In this document: in pieces, positions 37,001 to 49,466 of the stretch
Layout of the letters: the number at the start of each line of letters is the position of its first letter
Numbering within the stretch: position 1 is the first letter of the stretch
DNA from: Tetrahymena elliotti 4EA
Taxonomy: Eukaryota; Ciliophora; Oligohymenophorea; Hymenostomatida; Tetrahymenidae
NCBI GenBank assembly: GCA_000231825.2
Contig: JH720314.1
Span: forward strand, 372,001-436,000
DNA: 64,000 nt
Reading direction: 5' to 3'
Made by a program: the position numbers and the translations under genes
The notes under the pieces: model-generated
The model's input: the letters and a program-made list of their open reading frames with translations, nothing else
What the model was told of the DNA's origin: nothing
The model's database searches: none

Positions 37001-37377
37001 TAAAAAGTGCTTGAATAGGGCTTAAATTGCTCTATAATATTTTCATCATCGCTGGATGAATCGAAGTAGTTAGGAGCATCCTTTTAGTTTGAAGATACAA
37101 CTGTTTTCTCCGAAATTTTCAAATCCTTTTAAGATGATGCGAAGTTTGGCTACTTAGAAATTCCCTAAGTATATTAGCTTTATGAAGACCCATCAGATTT
37201 TTCAAAAGATTTGGATTTAAATTTATCGAGATGAGGCTACTAGCTAAGAGCATTAGGTCTTTTTGCTGCTTAAAATTTATTTGCCTAGAAAAAATTATCT
37301 AGTATCTCATCAAGCTGAGATGCATTGCTACTTGCAGTGGAAGTCTTAGAGGAATCTTTATTGCTTAGAGTTTTCAT
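34078..37377 (-). CDS. RING + PHD finger protein, PHRF1 type (1,099 aa)
   Basis: Single exon, ATG 37377-37375 to TGA 34080-34078. The first ~640 residues are Ser/Asn/Gln-rich and disordered. A long strongly charged region (about 640-920) follows, with Asp/Glu clusters alternating with Lys/Arg blocks. The C-terminus has a RING at about 944-983 (CSVCQDY, NCFHRFCFDC, WSEVANICPEC) followed by QEFTQIVKRNFDG, an arrangement typical of PHRF1/TOPORS-like proteins. A PHD finger fills the last 49 residues (CYKCFKSD, LLICDVCDENYCHTFC, DRWACHFC). In animals PHRF1 is a nuclear ubiquitin ligase that reads histone tails and contacts RNA polymerase II; a chromatin role is inferred here. The PHD has one extra residue before the His ligand, and the protein ends two residues after the last Cys. 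Confidence 0.88.
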
Positions 37378-38587
37378 TTCTAATTGCTTTATCTTTAATT
37401 ATAATCAATAAGTATTTGCTTCTTTTTTGAATTATAAAAAACCGCAATACTCTTTATTTTTATTATTATTTGTTTGAATCTTTGTTTTTTTGTTTGTTTG
37501 TTTGATTTTTCTTTGTTGTCTCTTTATATTATCTAATATAATCAAGAGAATTTAGTTTTTAATATTTCTTATTTTTATATAAAATTTATATATCTTAGCT
37601 ATTCTTCTTTATCTGTATCAAAATTCTTAATTTGTTGCTTTCTCTGCTTTCCCCTCTATTATGTGTATTAAAGCTTAATTTTTTATTAGTTTGTAATTTA
37701 TTATTCAATTATCAAATAAATTTAAGAGACAGCATAGGTATTCCCATTTTTATTATTTCCCACCTTTATGAAATTTAAAACAAATCACTTACTTTATAAT
37801 AAAATTGGGACAGAACACTCCTTATCATTAAAAATGGAGGGATTTTTATTTTTAAATTTTTGAATCTCAAACAGCTTCAAATTAGATTTTTAAGATCAAA
37901 GCATTTGAAAACTAAAAAAATTTCTGAAAAATCACAAATGTTATTCATTTAAAATATTCACAATAATTCTTCCATATTTAAAAATAAACCATATAACCTT
38001 CATATTTATTTTCAAATCAACTTCTTCAAGCAAACTTGAAAATGAATACTTTCATATAAATAGAAAACTTTGGTTAGAAATTTTAAAAAACCAAGATTTA
38101 ACTTAATATTTATTATGCATATATTTAAAACTTTTTAGTTGAGCTAATAGAAAAAAAAATAATTTGTGAAAATATAAAGAAAAAAAAAACATGTTAATGC
38201 AACAAATATTTGGCTTTTATGTATTTATATGAATTAATTTTTAGTAATTTATATAATCATTGATTACATTAAAAATGTTTGTTTTTTTTTGCAGCTCTTT
38301 ATTTATAGAAGTTATTATAGGTACGGTTTATAAGTATTTATATGAATTAATATATAGTAATTTACACTGTAAAAAAATATATATAGATTTTTTTATTGAT
38401 TACATTAAAAATGTGTTGTTTATTTTTGCAGCTATTTATTTAGAGATATGATTTATAAGTATTTATATTATTATTATTATTATTGTGTTATGTTTTGGTT
38501 TTGTTTTCAATTAAGACTATAAAACTATTTATTATTTTCATTTATTTATGAATTAAAAATTTCATTTGAAACAAGCTTACTTATTTT
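37378..38587. other. Intergenic with a ~115-bp tandem repeat
   Basis: 1.2 kb between the RING-PHD gene start and the Cdh1 stop. It contains a T-rich TTTG-repeat stretch near 37480-37510 and the repeat at 38220-38470. No gene is supported. Confidence 0.6.
38220..38470. repeat. Tandem direct repeat, ~113-bp unit, two copies plus start of a third
   Basis: Copies begin GTATTTATATGAATTAAT at 38221 and 38334, and a third start (AGTATTTATATTA) lies at about 38458. Each full copy contains TGATTACATTAAAAATGT and a T-rich tract ending TTTGCAGCT. Internal lengths differ by small indels. The TTTTTGCAG block looks like a splice acceptor, but no exon follows. Confidence 0.8.
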
Positions 38588-41238
38588 TCATCTAAGGTCG
38601 ATACATGAAGGGAAAAGAGAACTAGTTCCTAATAAGTTTGATTTATTTTTGACTGATGGGAATATATTCCAAAAACGAAGTGTTTCGTCACCAGCTCCAG
38701 TTACAACATTTTAACCACAAGGACTCATAGCTAAATACAGAACTCTTTATGTATGTCCAGTTAAGGTTTAAATTTTTTTCATTGAAGGATACTTCCAAAC
38801 TATAATCTAGTTTAGACTATACCCATGTGTTGAGACAATTTCATTTACATTTTTAGAAAACATAAGATTACAAACTTGAGATCCTGTATCTAGACAATCA
38901 ATTTATTATAGAGTTTAGGTATTCCAAAACCTTATACATCTATCGGCAGTACCTCCTCCACTAGCTAAAATATTGTGTTAATGAGGAGAAAATCCTAATG
39001 CTTTAACAGCTGCTGTATGTTATGAAAACTTAGCCAGCTCGTCTTTAGTTTTCAATGTCCATAAAAATAACTTATTATCATTACCTCCTGAAGCTAATAT
39101 ATTCTCATCAAATGACCATTTTAGTCCACATATTTCCTAGATTAAATTACATTTTTATTAATATAATAAATTAAAAAATTTTAACGAACATGAAATATAC
39201 TTTAAATCTCCAAAATGTATGGTTATAAACAAATTTATAAAATTTTTTATTTTATTTTTTAAAATGATTAATTAAGTTTTTTTAGTCCTTAATTATTTGA
39301 TAAATAAAAATAAAATTTTACAGTTTATTCAGTTTTTTGATATGATGAGTTAGTAAGTTCTACTTTTACTGAAATTTTGTTGAAATTTGTATCAAAATAA
39401 ATGGCCAAAATAAATAAGTGGATGAATTAAATTTATTTAGAATTAAATGATTGATAATAAATTTAATATTAATTTTAAATTAAAAAGTAGAACAGAATTA
39501 GATTTTTGCGATTTTTTCTTGTTTTATGAGATTAAAGTAAAAAAAATTATTTTGTAATTTTAAGAAATTTTTTTACTTATTTATGTCCTGAATACTTCTA
39601 AATATATTTCTAAGGAGCTCTCAAGTCTCTTACTAAGATATTTTTATCTTTTGATCCAGATGCTATCAATGATCCGTTCCATGCAATACTACCGATTCTA
39701 TCAGAGTGACCATCTATTTTTAGCAATGGTTGCTCTTTATGGTGAATGTCATAAATGAGTATATTTCCTATAGAATCTCCAACTGCTATGTGATTGCTGC
39801 GTTAACTGCAAGATACTGAACTAACTCCAACATCTCCTAAACCACAAAGTTTTGATATAGTTGAGTTACAACCTGACCATATTGCTACTTAATTTTTTAA
39901 TCCTACTGCTAGATAGTTTAGAGGAGACCAATCTAGCAAATTCAAGTAGAAATCATCTTGTAAATTTCTAGACTCTAAAATTTTATAGGGCTATTTAGGT
40001 ATTTTTCTGATATTTTATTCATGAGATAGAATAATTTAATTATGTGCAGCAATTTTGAGCTCATTTTCATAGTTTTATATTTATTGCTTTGTGCTGTATG
40101 TCAATATCTTTTTTTATTTATACATTTGATATGCATTCATTTAACCATAATTTATCATTTAAGAGTCCTTAAGAATATAGTCTGGATTGGATGAACCCCA
40201 GCTTCGGCTTTATTGTAAAAGTTCAGGTGATTCGCCTAAAATAGAAGATTAAAGTAGGTTAGAATACATTTTAGAGTTCTGCTACACTCTTGGATTATCA
40301 GCTTATCTTCTCATGGATCCATCGTCTATTTCTTCAGCATTTCCTTATTGATTACTGTTTCCAGTTGATTAAGAAGAGCACAGCTAAGTTGGGTTAATCA
40401 AATTATATAAGTTTGTTGAAACTCTATTTGGAATGTACCTATCATTATATTTTTTACCACTGCTTTTCTACTTTTATCCACTTGCGCTACTTTTTATCTC
40501 AAGCTAGCTATTATTTTCATTATTAATAATTTAAAGACCAGATTGCTAAGAGTGGATTGGGGTGCTTTCATTATTTGATAAATTTTCATATGTCTGAAAA
40601 TATATTTGGTTATCACTTTCTAGCTGCTGAGATTAGATTTTATCCAAAGGTAAGACATTTTCATTAAAAATTTGACCTATGCTGTTATCTGAGTTCAGCA
40701 GCTCTTGACTCAAATAAATAGATGGGACCTTACTTAAATCGCTTTTTTACTGGGTTGAGTTATCACTTATATCACTAATTTGTTTTTTGTTTAACTTCCT
40801 AACTTAATTGCCTTCTTCCTATTAATAATTATAGCTTTTATCAAACATAACAGGCTTGACCTAAAAAAATTATTTAGACGATTCTTCACCTATTTTGCTA
40901 TTTTCATTACAGATATTGCTATTCTAAAGAAAAGATTACTAGTTTTCAATTTGACTATTAGTGAATTTGCAATTAATTGATGTATATTGTTAAAAATTTT
41001 AAAAGCTAAGGTGATCATTATTAATACTGTTAAAATACATTTAGGTGTTATTAATACTAGAATAGGAGTTTGCATAATTGTTGGAAGAATTTAAATTCAA
41101 ATTATTGTTAATCCTGTTGTATTCATCTGAATTTGTTTTGTCTGAAAGATAGCCTCTAATCTTCTTTGTATCAGGATCATAGAACGACAAGTTTTCTGAG
41201 AGTTTATCCGCTTCTTTCTAGTAGACTTATTCTTCCAT
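38588..41238 (-). CDS. APC/C activator Cdh1/Fizzy-related (736 aa)
   Basis: Two exons: 41238-39577 and 39136-38588, split by a 440-nt intron, the longest in the window. The N-terminal ~410 residues are Asn/Gln/Ser-rich and contain the C-box (DRYIPNR, residues 266-272) that docks on the anaphase-promoting complex. KILESRNLQDDFYLNLLDWS leads into a seven-bladed WD40 propeller with the signature repeats HSDRIGSIAWNGSLIASGSK, HTAAVKALGFSPH, LASGGGTADRCIRFWN and GAGDETLRFWN. CGLGDVGVSSVS is characteristic of the Cdc20/Cdh1 family. The propeller selects D-box and KEN-box substrates for ubiquitination in the cell cycle. The chain ends in Leu-Arg, where most members end Ile-Arg. The N-terminal extension is much longer than in yeast or animal Cdh1. 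The assignment to Cdh1 rather than Cdc20 rests on the ending DETLRFWN..PS and the terminal Arg. Confidence 0.92.
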
Positions 41239-42695
41239 ATAATCTAATTATTTTTTTTACTTTTTTATTTTGCTTATTAAGTTAATGAAAAAAAATTAAT
41301 GTAAATTAATTATTATTTTTTAACTTATTTAGCGTAAAATATTTATAAGCTACAAAAAATGCGAACTTAGCTTCGCTTTCTATATGCATAATTACATGTA
41401 GGATTAATGAATTGAAATTTCGCTAAAAATCAATTCTACTATTTTTTATTGATATTTTCTGTCAATTTTATATGACTTCACAAATTTTTTATCAGTCAAT
41501 CAACCAATTTATCATTCACTAATTTCTTTAATTCATCATAAATTTTGTTTAGTTTTTTTATTTATTTGTTAATTTTTTTTGTTTCATTTGTTAGAATGTA
41601 TTATCAGAAATGGTATTTTAATAGAAATACAATTTCCTCTTTATTACATTGATAAACAATCTATTTATTTTTTTATTTACTTAGTTTTTCGAGAAAATTA
41701 ATTCAACTAAAAAATCTGTTGAGTGAACGCAATAATTTTTATTAAAAAACATATTTCTAAACATACATACATAATGTTTTCACTGACTCAATAAAAATCT
41801 AATCATAAATTTTAATTTTACTAATATTAAAATTTATTTGAAAAAAAGAAATCCTAGTAATTAAAAAGTTTAATATTATTTTAAGTAAGAAAATTATTTT
41901 TCTTTAGTTCCAATTAATATTCTTTAAATGGTATTTTATTATTTTAGAATTATTTCTAATATTAAAATCCTTTCATTTTATCATTTTAATTTATTTTATT
42001 TATTTATTTTTATAACTTAATTAAATCTTCAACAAAAATAATTTAAACATAATAAGATAGAATTGTTTTAATTCAAGTCAAATAAAAATATTTTTATTGG
42101 GTTTTTGTCAATTATTTTTGGATGTTATAAAAAGTATTTGAATTCAATTTTGTTGGAATTTTAGAGAATAAAAAAAGTGAAATTAAATAATTTATTTACA
42201 ACTATTTTAAACTTTTCCTCTAAATTATAAATTTTTTTTACTAAGTTATTAGATAGTTAAACTAAAATATTAATAATATCGTCTTAAGATATTTTTCTAA
42301 TGATTTTCTTCCTTTCAAAATTTGTTTCAGTAAATATGAAAAAAATAATTATCTTCATTTTTTGATTGCTTATAAATATTTAATCTATAATTTGTAAAAA
42401 TTATTGATACTAATTTCATATTTTTATTTCTTTTTATGTTTTAAAATATTAAAAAATTATTTATTGCTATATATCAAAGATGATAAAAATGTTGAGTTAT
42501 CAATAAATAAAAAATATTTTAGCCAAGAAAGTAGTACATCAAAGAAATGGCCATACAGTTTTAATATGCTACTAACCTAAAAAATAGTTTTTCCTTTTAT
42601 TTTTTACAATTTAACTTATAAACAAAATTTTGATGCAAAATAAAAATGAGTGAGTGTATTTGTTTGAATTTAACAATTTAAGAACATAAAACCTT
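41239..42695. other. Intergenic, AT-rich, nothing recognised
   Basis: 1.46 kb between the Cdh1 start and the TMEM63-family stop. No long frame free of TGA with coding character and no repeat beyond simple A/T runs. Confidence 0.6.
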
Positions 42696-45600
42696 TCAAT
42701 ATTTTACATGACTAAAATTTTTTAATGTTTTTTTATTATATTATTACACTTTACTTGAATCATTATCCTAATTTCTACTTGAATCTTATACAAATGCCAA
42801 ATATGTATCTTTTGTAACAGGATTTTCAGCATCGTAGTCCTTTTTGATAAATTACAATTTTTAAATAAATATTCTTACAAAGTATTTTAAAATCAATTCA
42901 AACATATTTATTTTACAGTTTCAAATTTCTATTTTATTTCTTCATAAGAAGGTTTTTTAAGATAGAATTCATTTAAGGTCCTATCTAAAACAATATCTTT
43001 AATCTTATCCATAGGGAGTATAGCATTAAGTAAACCAACAATTACACCAATTATTGCAAATATAGAAGTTACATTATCTTTTGATAGCATGTGCTCAAAA
43101 ATTAAATTTGAAAACTTTTACATTTAATTGTTAAGATAACAATAAAATAATAGGAAAAAAAATACGCAGTATATGGGTACAATTAATTCTAGCATCTCTG
43201 TCATTTCAATACAAATTTCTGATCCAACATTATTTAATAAACTTCTATGTTTAGATAATTTGAACTTTTTTAAACAAAATTTTCAATATTTAGAAAACAT
43301 ATTTTAAGCTTACTTTGTGGATGAAATAAAATAATATTAATGTAAACAGAGTAGTAACTGTGCCAATAGGTATTAAAGGAGAATAGAAAGCCATAAAATA
43401 CATTTAACTAATGATTAATGCATAATCATAAACCAAATCTGAAGGAGGATCAGAGTAGATACTAAAGAAATTTTTAAGCATTAGAAAAAAATATTTTTAA
43501 TTTATTTCAAATTTACTCATTTAGCTGTTTTTAAGTATAGTTTGATCTTGCTAAATCCTTTAGTTTTTCTTCAGTACTCCATTATGTCAAAAGTTGTAAA
43601 AGCTTAGAGATATCAATTAATTGTAAAAGAGGAATTATTATAGCATTCGTAACAAAAATATATTGCATGTTATAAATCAGACCACCTTTTTTCGTTATTA
43701 AATTTAAAATTATTTATGTCTTTTTTAAAAAATTTACCTGTTCTGTAGATTGCAATTCTAGCTGCTTAAATTCCATTTTCTTTTGTGAATCTTGGTATTA
43801 CTACATCTATTATGAAAGACATAATTCCAGAATTCAAAAAATATGCAATAGCTAATTTTCCAGCCATATTTGTAGAAGCTTCAGTTCTCAAAGTAAAATA
43901 GGTTTTTCTATTTAAATAAAAATTTTATTTAATTTTTGATGTGATTATAATTTTATTTTTTATTTATTTTTGATGTTAAATTTATTTTTAAATAACGAAC
44001 TTACTGATTAAAGGATGAAAGAAGATACTTCAAGACTGTATTTAGAACATAGACTAAGATTGAAACTAATATTGCAAAAGACTATACCCACAAACCATTA
44101 TGTACAAGACCATATTTAGATGTAGCAAACATTCTTTATAACTACAATATGCCTCCTATTAAGGCATAACAGACTAGCATACATAACACACTTAAAAACC
44201 AAAATATTATTTTTCTCTTTTGGACAAAAGAACTGCTATATTAAGCATTTTCCCAAATTATTTCATTAGGAGGAACAGCTTTTGACATTTTAACTCCTTT
44301 ATCTTGTTTTGATTTATTATTTTGATATAAAACTGGTGGTTCGATGCTGTTATCATAATAATCTCCTATAAATACTAAAAACAATATGTATTTTATTTCT
44401 AAGTTTAAAGAAATAAAATTTGTAAAATTACAAGCATTTTCTGATTAGTCTATTTTCGAGAATTTTTAAAGAACTAAATCTCTTTCTATTTATTAATAAA
44501 AAATTAGATTTAAAGATATCCTAAAAAAATGAATAAAATATCAATAAAATTAATTAAAATCCAAAAACGGATTAAGATATTTTTTTTAATAAAAAATTTT
44601 TTTGATTAAAAGTTAATAAAAGATTTATTAGATAATTTGATTATTTTAAATTTGTTTTTTACCTTCGACTCTGTCAAAAACTACAAACACTTTTCCAGTA
44701 AAATATTTTATAAGATCTTCATCAGTTAGATTCATGGAAAGTCTCTTTTTTATCAGAAATCCCTGTAATCAAAATTTTGTATTAAAATTTTAATTTATTC
44801 AAAAAAAAGATTGATTACCTAATAAAATTTTTCTTCTTTTTATTTTTAGATTTCTTCACGGAGCTATCTTACTTTATATAATTCACTATCTGGGAGGTTT
44901 TCTATTTATTTCTAAAGCTAAAATATTTATTTATCTTTCTCACCTTCTACTTATTGTATTTCTTTTAAGTTCCAGCACACATTTACAAAAATAGGCTAAA
45001 CCCCAAAAACTTATCTAATAACATCAGCTGTATATCTTTCAATAGATTTTCCTTGTAACCCTTTTAAATCATTTGGGATGTTTTAAATGAAAACAGTGTA
45101 AGCAGAAGGGCAAAATAAGGTTGTGATATTTTCTGTAAGTAAAAAGAACTTTATTCTAGCTTTGAAGAGTAATATAATTATAGTCAAAATTGTAAATAAA
45201 TTTAAAACCTCTTGCATTGTCATTATCTAATGCAAATTTCTTTTATTTGCCATACTAAAATAAGTGCTCCAAGATAATTAACATACTCCTTAGGAGTTAA
45301 GGTGTTCTTCATCAATCATATCATCTGTAATGCAATCACTTCCAAGTAAAGCATTTGATAAAACATTAAAAGATGAGGAAGAAATAATAATAGCAAATAC
45401 TATGTATATTAAATACTTAAGAAATGTGTAAAATTATGGATAGCCAACTCCTAAAAACCCAATATCTTCATGGTCGAAATTCCAATTAAGAGGCTCATCT
45501 ATCTTCCTTAAGCAGCAAGGACATAATTCAGGAGTAGAAAGAGAGGGTTTACCTACTTTGACGGCAAGCTATTTTGTGGTTTATGAATAAAAGAAGATAA

Positions 45601-45941
45601 ATATTAATTCTTTGAAAATGAATATATTTCTAGTAAATGTTAAAATCAAACTTAAATTAAATGATTTAAAATTATGAAATTACGGCATGCTTTATAGCCA
45701 CCTATTAGCTACCTAAAAAATCTTCACTGAGAATTCTCTTTTTACTTTTTTAGCTTTATTTCTTTTCCTATTATCTAAAAGCATCTTCAATTCTAATTTT
45801 AGAGTTTTTTGTATTTGTAAGGTCAATATTAATATAATCTTATTGAGGTTTTGATAGATCTTGATTCACTTATTTCTGAGTGAATTCAAGATCACCTTTG
45901 GTCCCATATCTATCCTTAAAAAGGTTATAGCTTTTTTGCAT
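42696..45941 (-). CDS. TMEM63/OSCA/CSC1-family mechanosensitive channel-like protein (778 aa)
   Basis: Eleven exons: 45941-45684, 45568-45209, 45148-44819, 44762-44663, 44365-44005, 43907-43738, 43685-43517, 43461-43314, 43264-43166, 43114-42917, 42839-42696. The family (Pfam DUF221/RSN1_7TM) forms osmo- and mechanically gated cation channels in plasma membrane or endomembranes. Landmarks are the first membrane span (LIYIVFAIIISSSFNVLS), CPSAYTVFIQNIPNDLKG opening the large cytosolic RNA-recognition-like domain, TGKVFVVFDRVE, and VPPNEIIWENAQY before the second membrane block. PPSDLVYDYALIISQMYFMA and DRTLNEFYLKKPS near the C-terminus are also diagnostic. The acceptor of exon 3 was set at 45149 because only that frame gives the conserved YTVFIQNIP segment. 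A 51-nt in-frame intron (43115-43165) is optional: reading through adds 17 hydrophobic residues. A proximal alternative acceptor of exon 5 at 44375 would add three residues. Confidence 0.88.
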
Positions 45942-47901
45942 ATTTTATGTATAATAGTTAGAATTAATTTAATTTACTTTTCAGAAATTATTTATATCTT
46001 GTATCTTTAATTAAAACCATCAGTCAAAAAATAAAAAAAATCTTAATTACATATAGTTATCAATATTTCTGAACTCTAATCATATTTAAGAAATAAAATT
46101 GATAAATACTGAATTATTGTTTTGGGTAATTTTTTTTTATAAATAAAGCTTTAAATTTGTAAAGTTAATTAACATAAAAGTTAAATTCAAAATTTAATAA
46201 TAGAATTTTTGACTATAAAAATCAATTCATATTTAGCAACAATTTTCTAACAAATTTCTTAAATTTACTTTATAATTGCCAATTAAAGTATTCATTTTAA
46301 AAAAACCTTGATTAAATTATACTGAAAAATAGAAAGAGTCAAGTTTGAAAATCTCCCTTTCATAGAAATAGTGAATTTTTTACGTTTTTAAAATGAAGAC
46401 ACTGTTTATACATAAAAAGAAGAAAAATAGAGCATTCAGATAATTAGCATTGTTTAAATAATAATTAATTTTAGTATTTTAAAAAAATTTAAAACAATTG
46501 GTATTTGAAAAATATTTACCGTTAAGATAGAATAAGCTAAAAATAAGAAAAAATGTATTAAAAAGCAAATAATAATTGTTTAATTTATGATATGTCTATA
46601 AAAACAAAATAAAAGAAATAAAAACTAAAGTAAAAGTAAGATTTAATTAAATAATTTTGATGAAAATAAAATGAAATTTATAAATATAAGAATAAATATA
46701 TACTTTTACAAATTTTTATAATAGAGATTATAGAAATAATAATAATAATAATGCTTAGTGGAAAAATTTTATATTTTGGTTTAGCAAATAAAATAATATA
46801 GATAGATAGTTTCTTATTTTTATTTTTTTATCTTTTATTTATCTATTCAGTCAGCTTTTTTTGATAGCATGTCATTTAGAATTATTAACTTTTGTTTCTT
46901 TGCTAATTACAAATCGTCTTATTAGGAACTAATGTTTACATTATATAAACTCTCTATATTAAACTTTGGACTTGGTCTTTATAATTATTTATATGGAACT
47001 AAATATCACTCATTTAAATTTTGGAAAATAGGAATGGTAGTTAGTTAGTTGTTAGTGTGGATGGATGAATAATGAATATATAGAAATGTAAGTGAGTTAG
47101 CGAAGAGGAGATAAGAAGAAATCCAGAATTTCTTTTTTTGCACCTCTTTGAATGAAATTGATTGCTTTGAATCAATTGAAGAGTCATTTTTTTTGCAAAC
47201 TTTTTTTATAAACTATTAATGTAATTTTAAATGGATTTCAGTAGTTATATATAATTATTATTATTGCTATTATTGTGTTTTGTATATTAGTTGGATATTT
47301 CTTCATTATTATTACTTTTAATTATATATTTATATAAAATGGTTGTTTTGGAAAATTATGAATCGAAAATTTATAAAGAAATTTGAAATAGGTATATTTT
47401 CATGATTTCTTTAATGTATAATTAATTGAAGATAAAAAGTTTAATTTGATCTAACTTAAGGCATTCATTACTTAGTTATATAATACCAGTTTAATGTTAG
47501 TGTGGTAATTATTTTAATGTTCGTTGTTTAATTATTAATTAGTTATTATATTTACTTATAATTTATTTATCTATTAGTTATTTATTTGTTTTGTTTGTTG
47601 GTATTTTTGTGTTAGTTTTAATTATTTAGGAGCAATTTAGTATTAACTATTAAATAATTCTAAATTAATTCTTTTCAATTTTAGTTCGATAAAACAAATA
47701 TCAATGTTCTAAATTAGAAAAGAAGAAGGAGAAGAAACTAATCTTTACAATTAAAATCATAAACTTATTTTTAGGAGATTTTGTGGCTAATAATCAAATC
47801 CAAGAACTATCAATAATCTAAATTTTTTACAAAAAGATTTATTTATTAAGTGATTTGACCTTATATTCTTAAGGACAAATAAAAAGTAATTAATGCTTGA
47901 A
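45942..47901. other. Long intergenic region
   Basis: Almost 2 kb upstream of the TMEM63-family gene. Very AT-rich with poly-A/T tracts and short TTAG-type repeats near 47040-47060. No coding or RNA gene is supported. Confidence 0.6.
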
Positions 47902-48615
47902 TCATCTAAAATTTCTTGAGTTTTTGGTTTCTGATTTTGATCTTTTCTGGATCTTATTTGGACTATTATTTTTAATTTATTTTTGTTTACTTACATTTAA
48001 TTTTTCTATAAAAATTTACTTTGTATATAGATTATTTTTTTTAATTTCGCTCTTAGGGCAAAGCTGATGATCTACCATTTTACACTCTAACAAATCTTCG
48101 AACTGATCACTGATAATACTTAAATTCTTTTTTGTGTTTTTTTAGCTGCTTCCTTATGAAGAATTATTTTTAATTCTTATGTCAAATCCATTATTACTGC
48201 TTGATCTAAGCTTATTCTGCTTTTCATCTGAAAGTAAATCAAATTTTTTATTTGTAGATGGGTGAGTTTTATTAAATAAAAATCTATGATATAGGTTTGT
48301 TTCTGATAAATATTCTTAATATTCTTTTTCATTATGGTAGCTTTCAAAGTTAGCTTTTATGTTATTCTCGCTACTCTACTATTTATTTCCAGATTCATCA
48401 TCTATTAGCTTAGTTGTATCATGGCTTGAAGAATTTTCTTTAGCTGGAATAGCTTTACTATATTGTTTAACATTCTTTGGATAATGGAAACTGTTAGGAA
48501 TATAATTTCCATTTATGTAATTATCGTTTCCTTGTTAATCTAAATAGCTCCTTAGATCAACTCTATTCAAGATTGTTTTATCTGAAGAACTTTTATTATT
48601 TGGATTTATGCTCAT
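47902..48615 (-). CDS. Hypothetical Ser/Asn/Lys-rich protein (237 aa)
   Basis: Single open frame from ATG 48615-48613 to TGA 47904-47902 in the ciliate code. Composition is polar (Ser, Asn, Lys, Gln) with no signal peptide, membrane span or domain. A weakly ordered stretch, KEYQEYLSETNLYHRFLFNK, sits in the middle, and the C-terminus is basic (IQKRSKSETKNSRNFR). The frame upstream of the chosen ATG stays open for a short distance without another ATG. Codon use and in-frame TAA/TAG match the neighbouring genes. I recognise no family; it may be lineage-specific. Confidence 0.65.
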
Positions 48616-49466
48616 GTTTTAATCATCAGTAGTATCAGTCTATTTTAATAATATTTTAATTAAATACGCAAATTAATTTTTTTAAGCTTTATTTTCAAAA
48701 ATTTAATTAGAAAAAATTATAAAACTACTTAATTATTTTTTGAAATTTGTTAGTAAATTAGAAACTTTAATTAAAATTTCATTAAAGATTTAATGATCAA
48801 ATATTTTAAAATAGATTGAAATTAATTTTACTCCCATGTTTAAATTAAAGATTTTAAGAGTTATTTCCTATAAAAATGGATCCTGGCGTGAGGTGCTATT
48901 AGCTTTTGCATGAATTTTCAAAATTTAAATTATTTATGGATTATTATATTTATTCCATTTTGAATTTAGTCAATTATTTTAAAAGATTCAAATAGTTTTA
49001 AAAGAAATTATTTGGTAAATAACTCCAGCCAGTAAATATATATTATTTAAAAATATGTTAGCAAAGATATTTATTGGTAAGATGTTAAAAACTTATTAGA
49101 ATATTAGCGAAAAGAAATTTGACAAAAAAAATGATTACTGTGTGTTAATCGAGATACTCTTTCATATCTTTTTGCTACTTTTATATGATCTGCTTGATGT
49201 GATTTAGTGTTTACTATTTAATAACAAAAAATAATTAAATTGAGATTACTTGATTAAAATCTATTAATATAATTTGAGCAGAATTATTCAAGTTTGTTCG
49301 TGAAGCACTAATGATTATAATTATTATATTTTCCTTATTAAAAACTGAAATTCAAAAATTATAAAGCCCAATATCAATTAAAATTCTCAAATTAACCAAT
49401 TTTTTGCTGAAGCAGACAACAGACAGGCAAACAAACAAGCAAACTAACCCTCAATCAATCAATCAA
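48616..49466. other. Intergenic region with a short (AATC)n tract at its right end
   Basis: About 850 bp with no coding support. A tetranucleotide AATC repeat of about seven units lies at 49451-49479 and overlaps the nominal stop codon of the next gene. Confidence 0.6.

Noticed and set aside
38260..38451. Plus-strand open frame of 63 codons with hydrophobic residues
   Set aside because: It lies wholly in the tandem repeat and consists of the T-rich repeat read in frame; apparent membrane character is a composition effect.
45129..45208. Alternative reading of exon 3 of the TMEM63-family gene using the acceptor near 45159
   Set aside because: It stays open but loses the conserved YTVFIQNIP and following strands, which the acceptor at 45149 restores.
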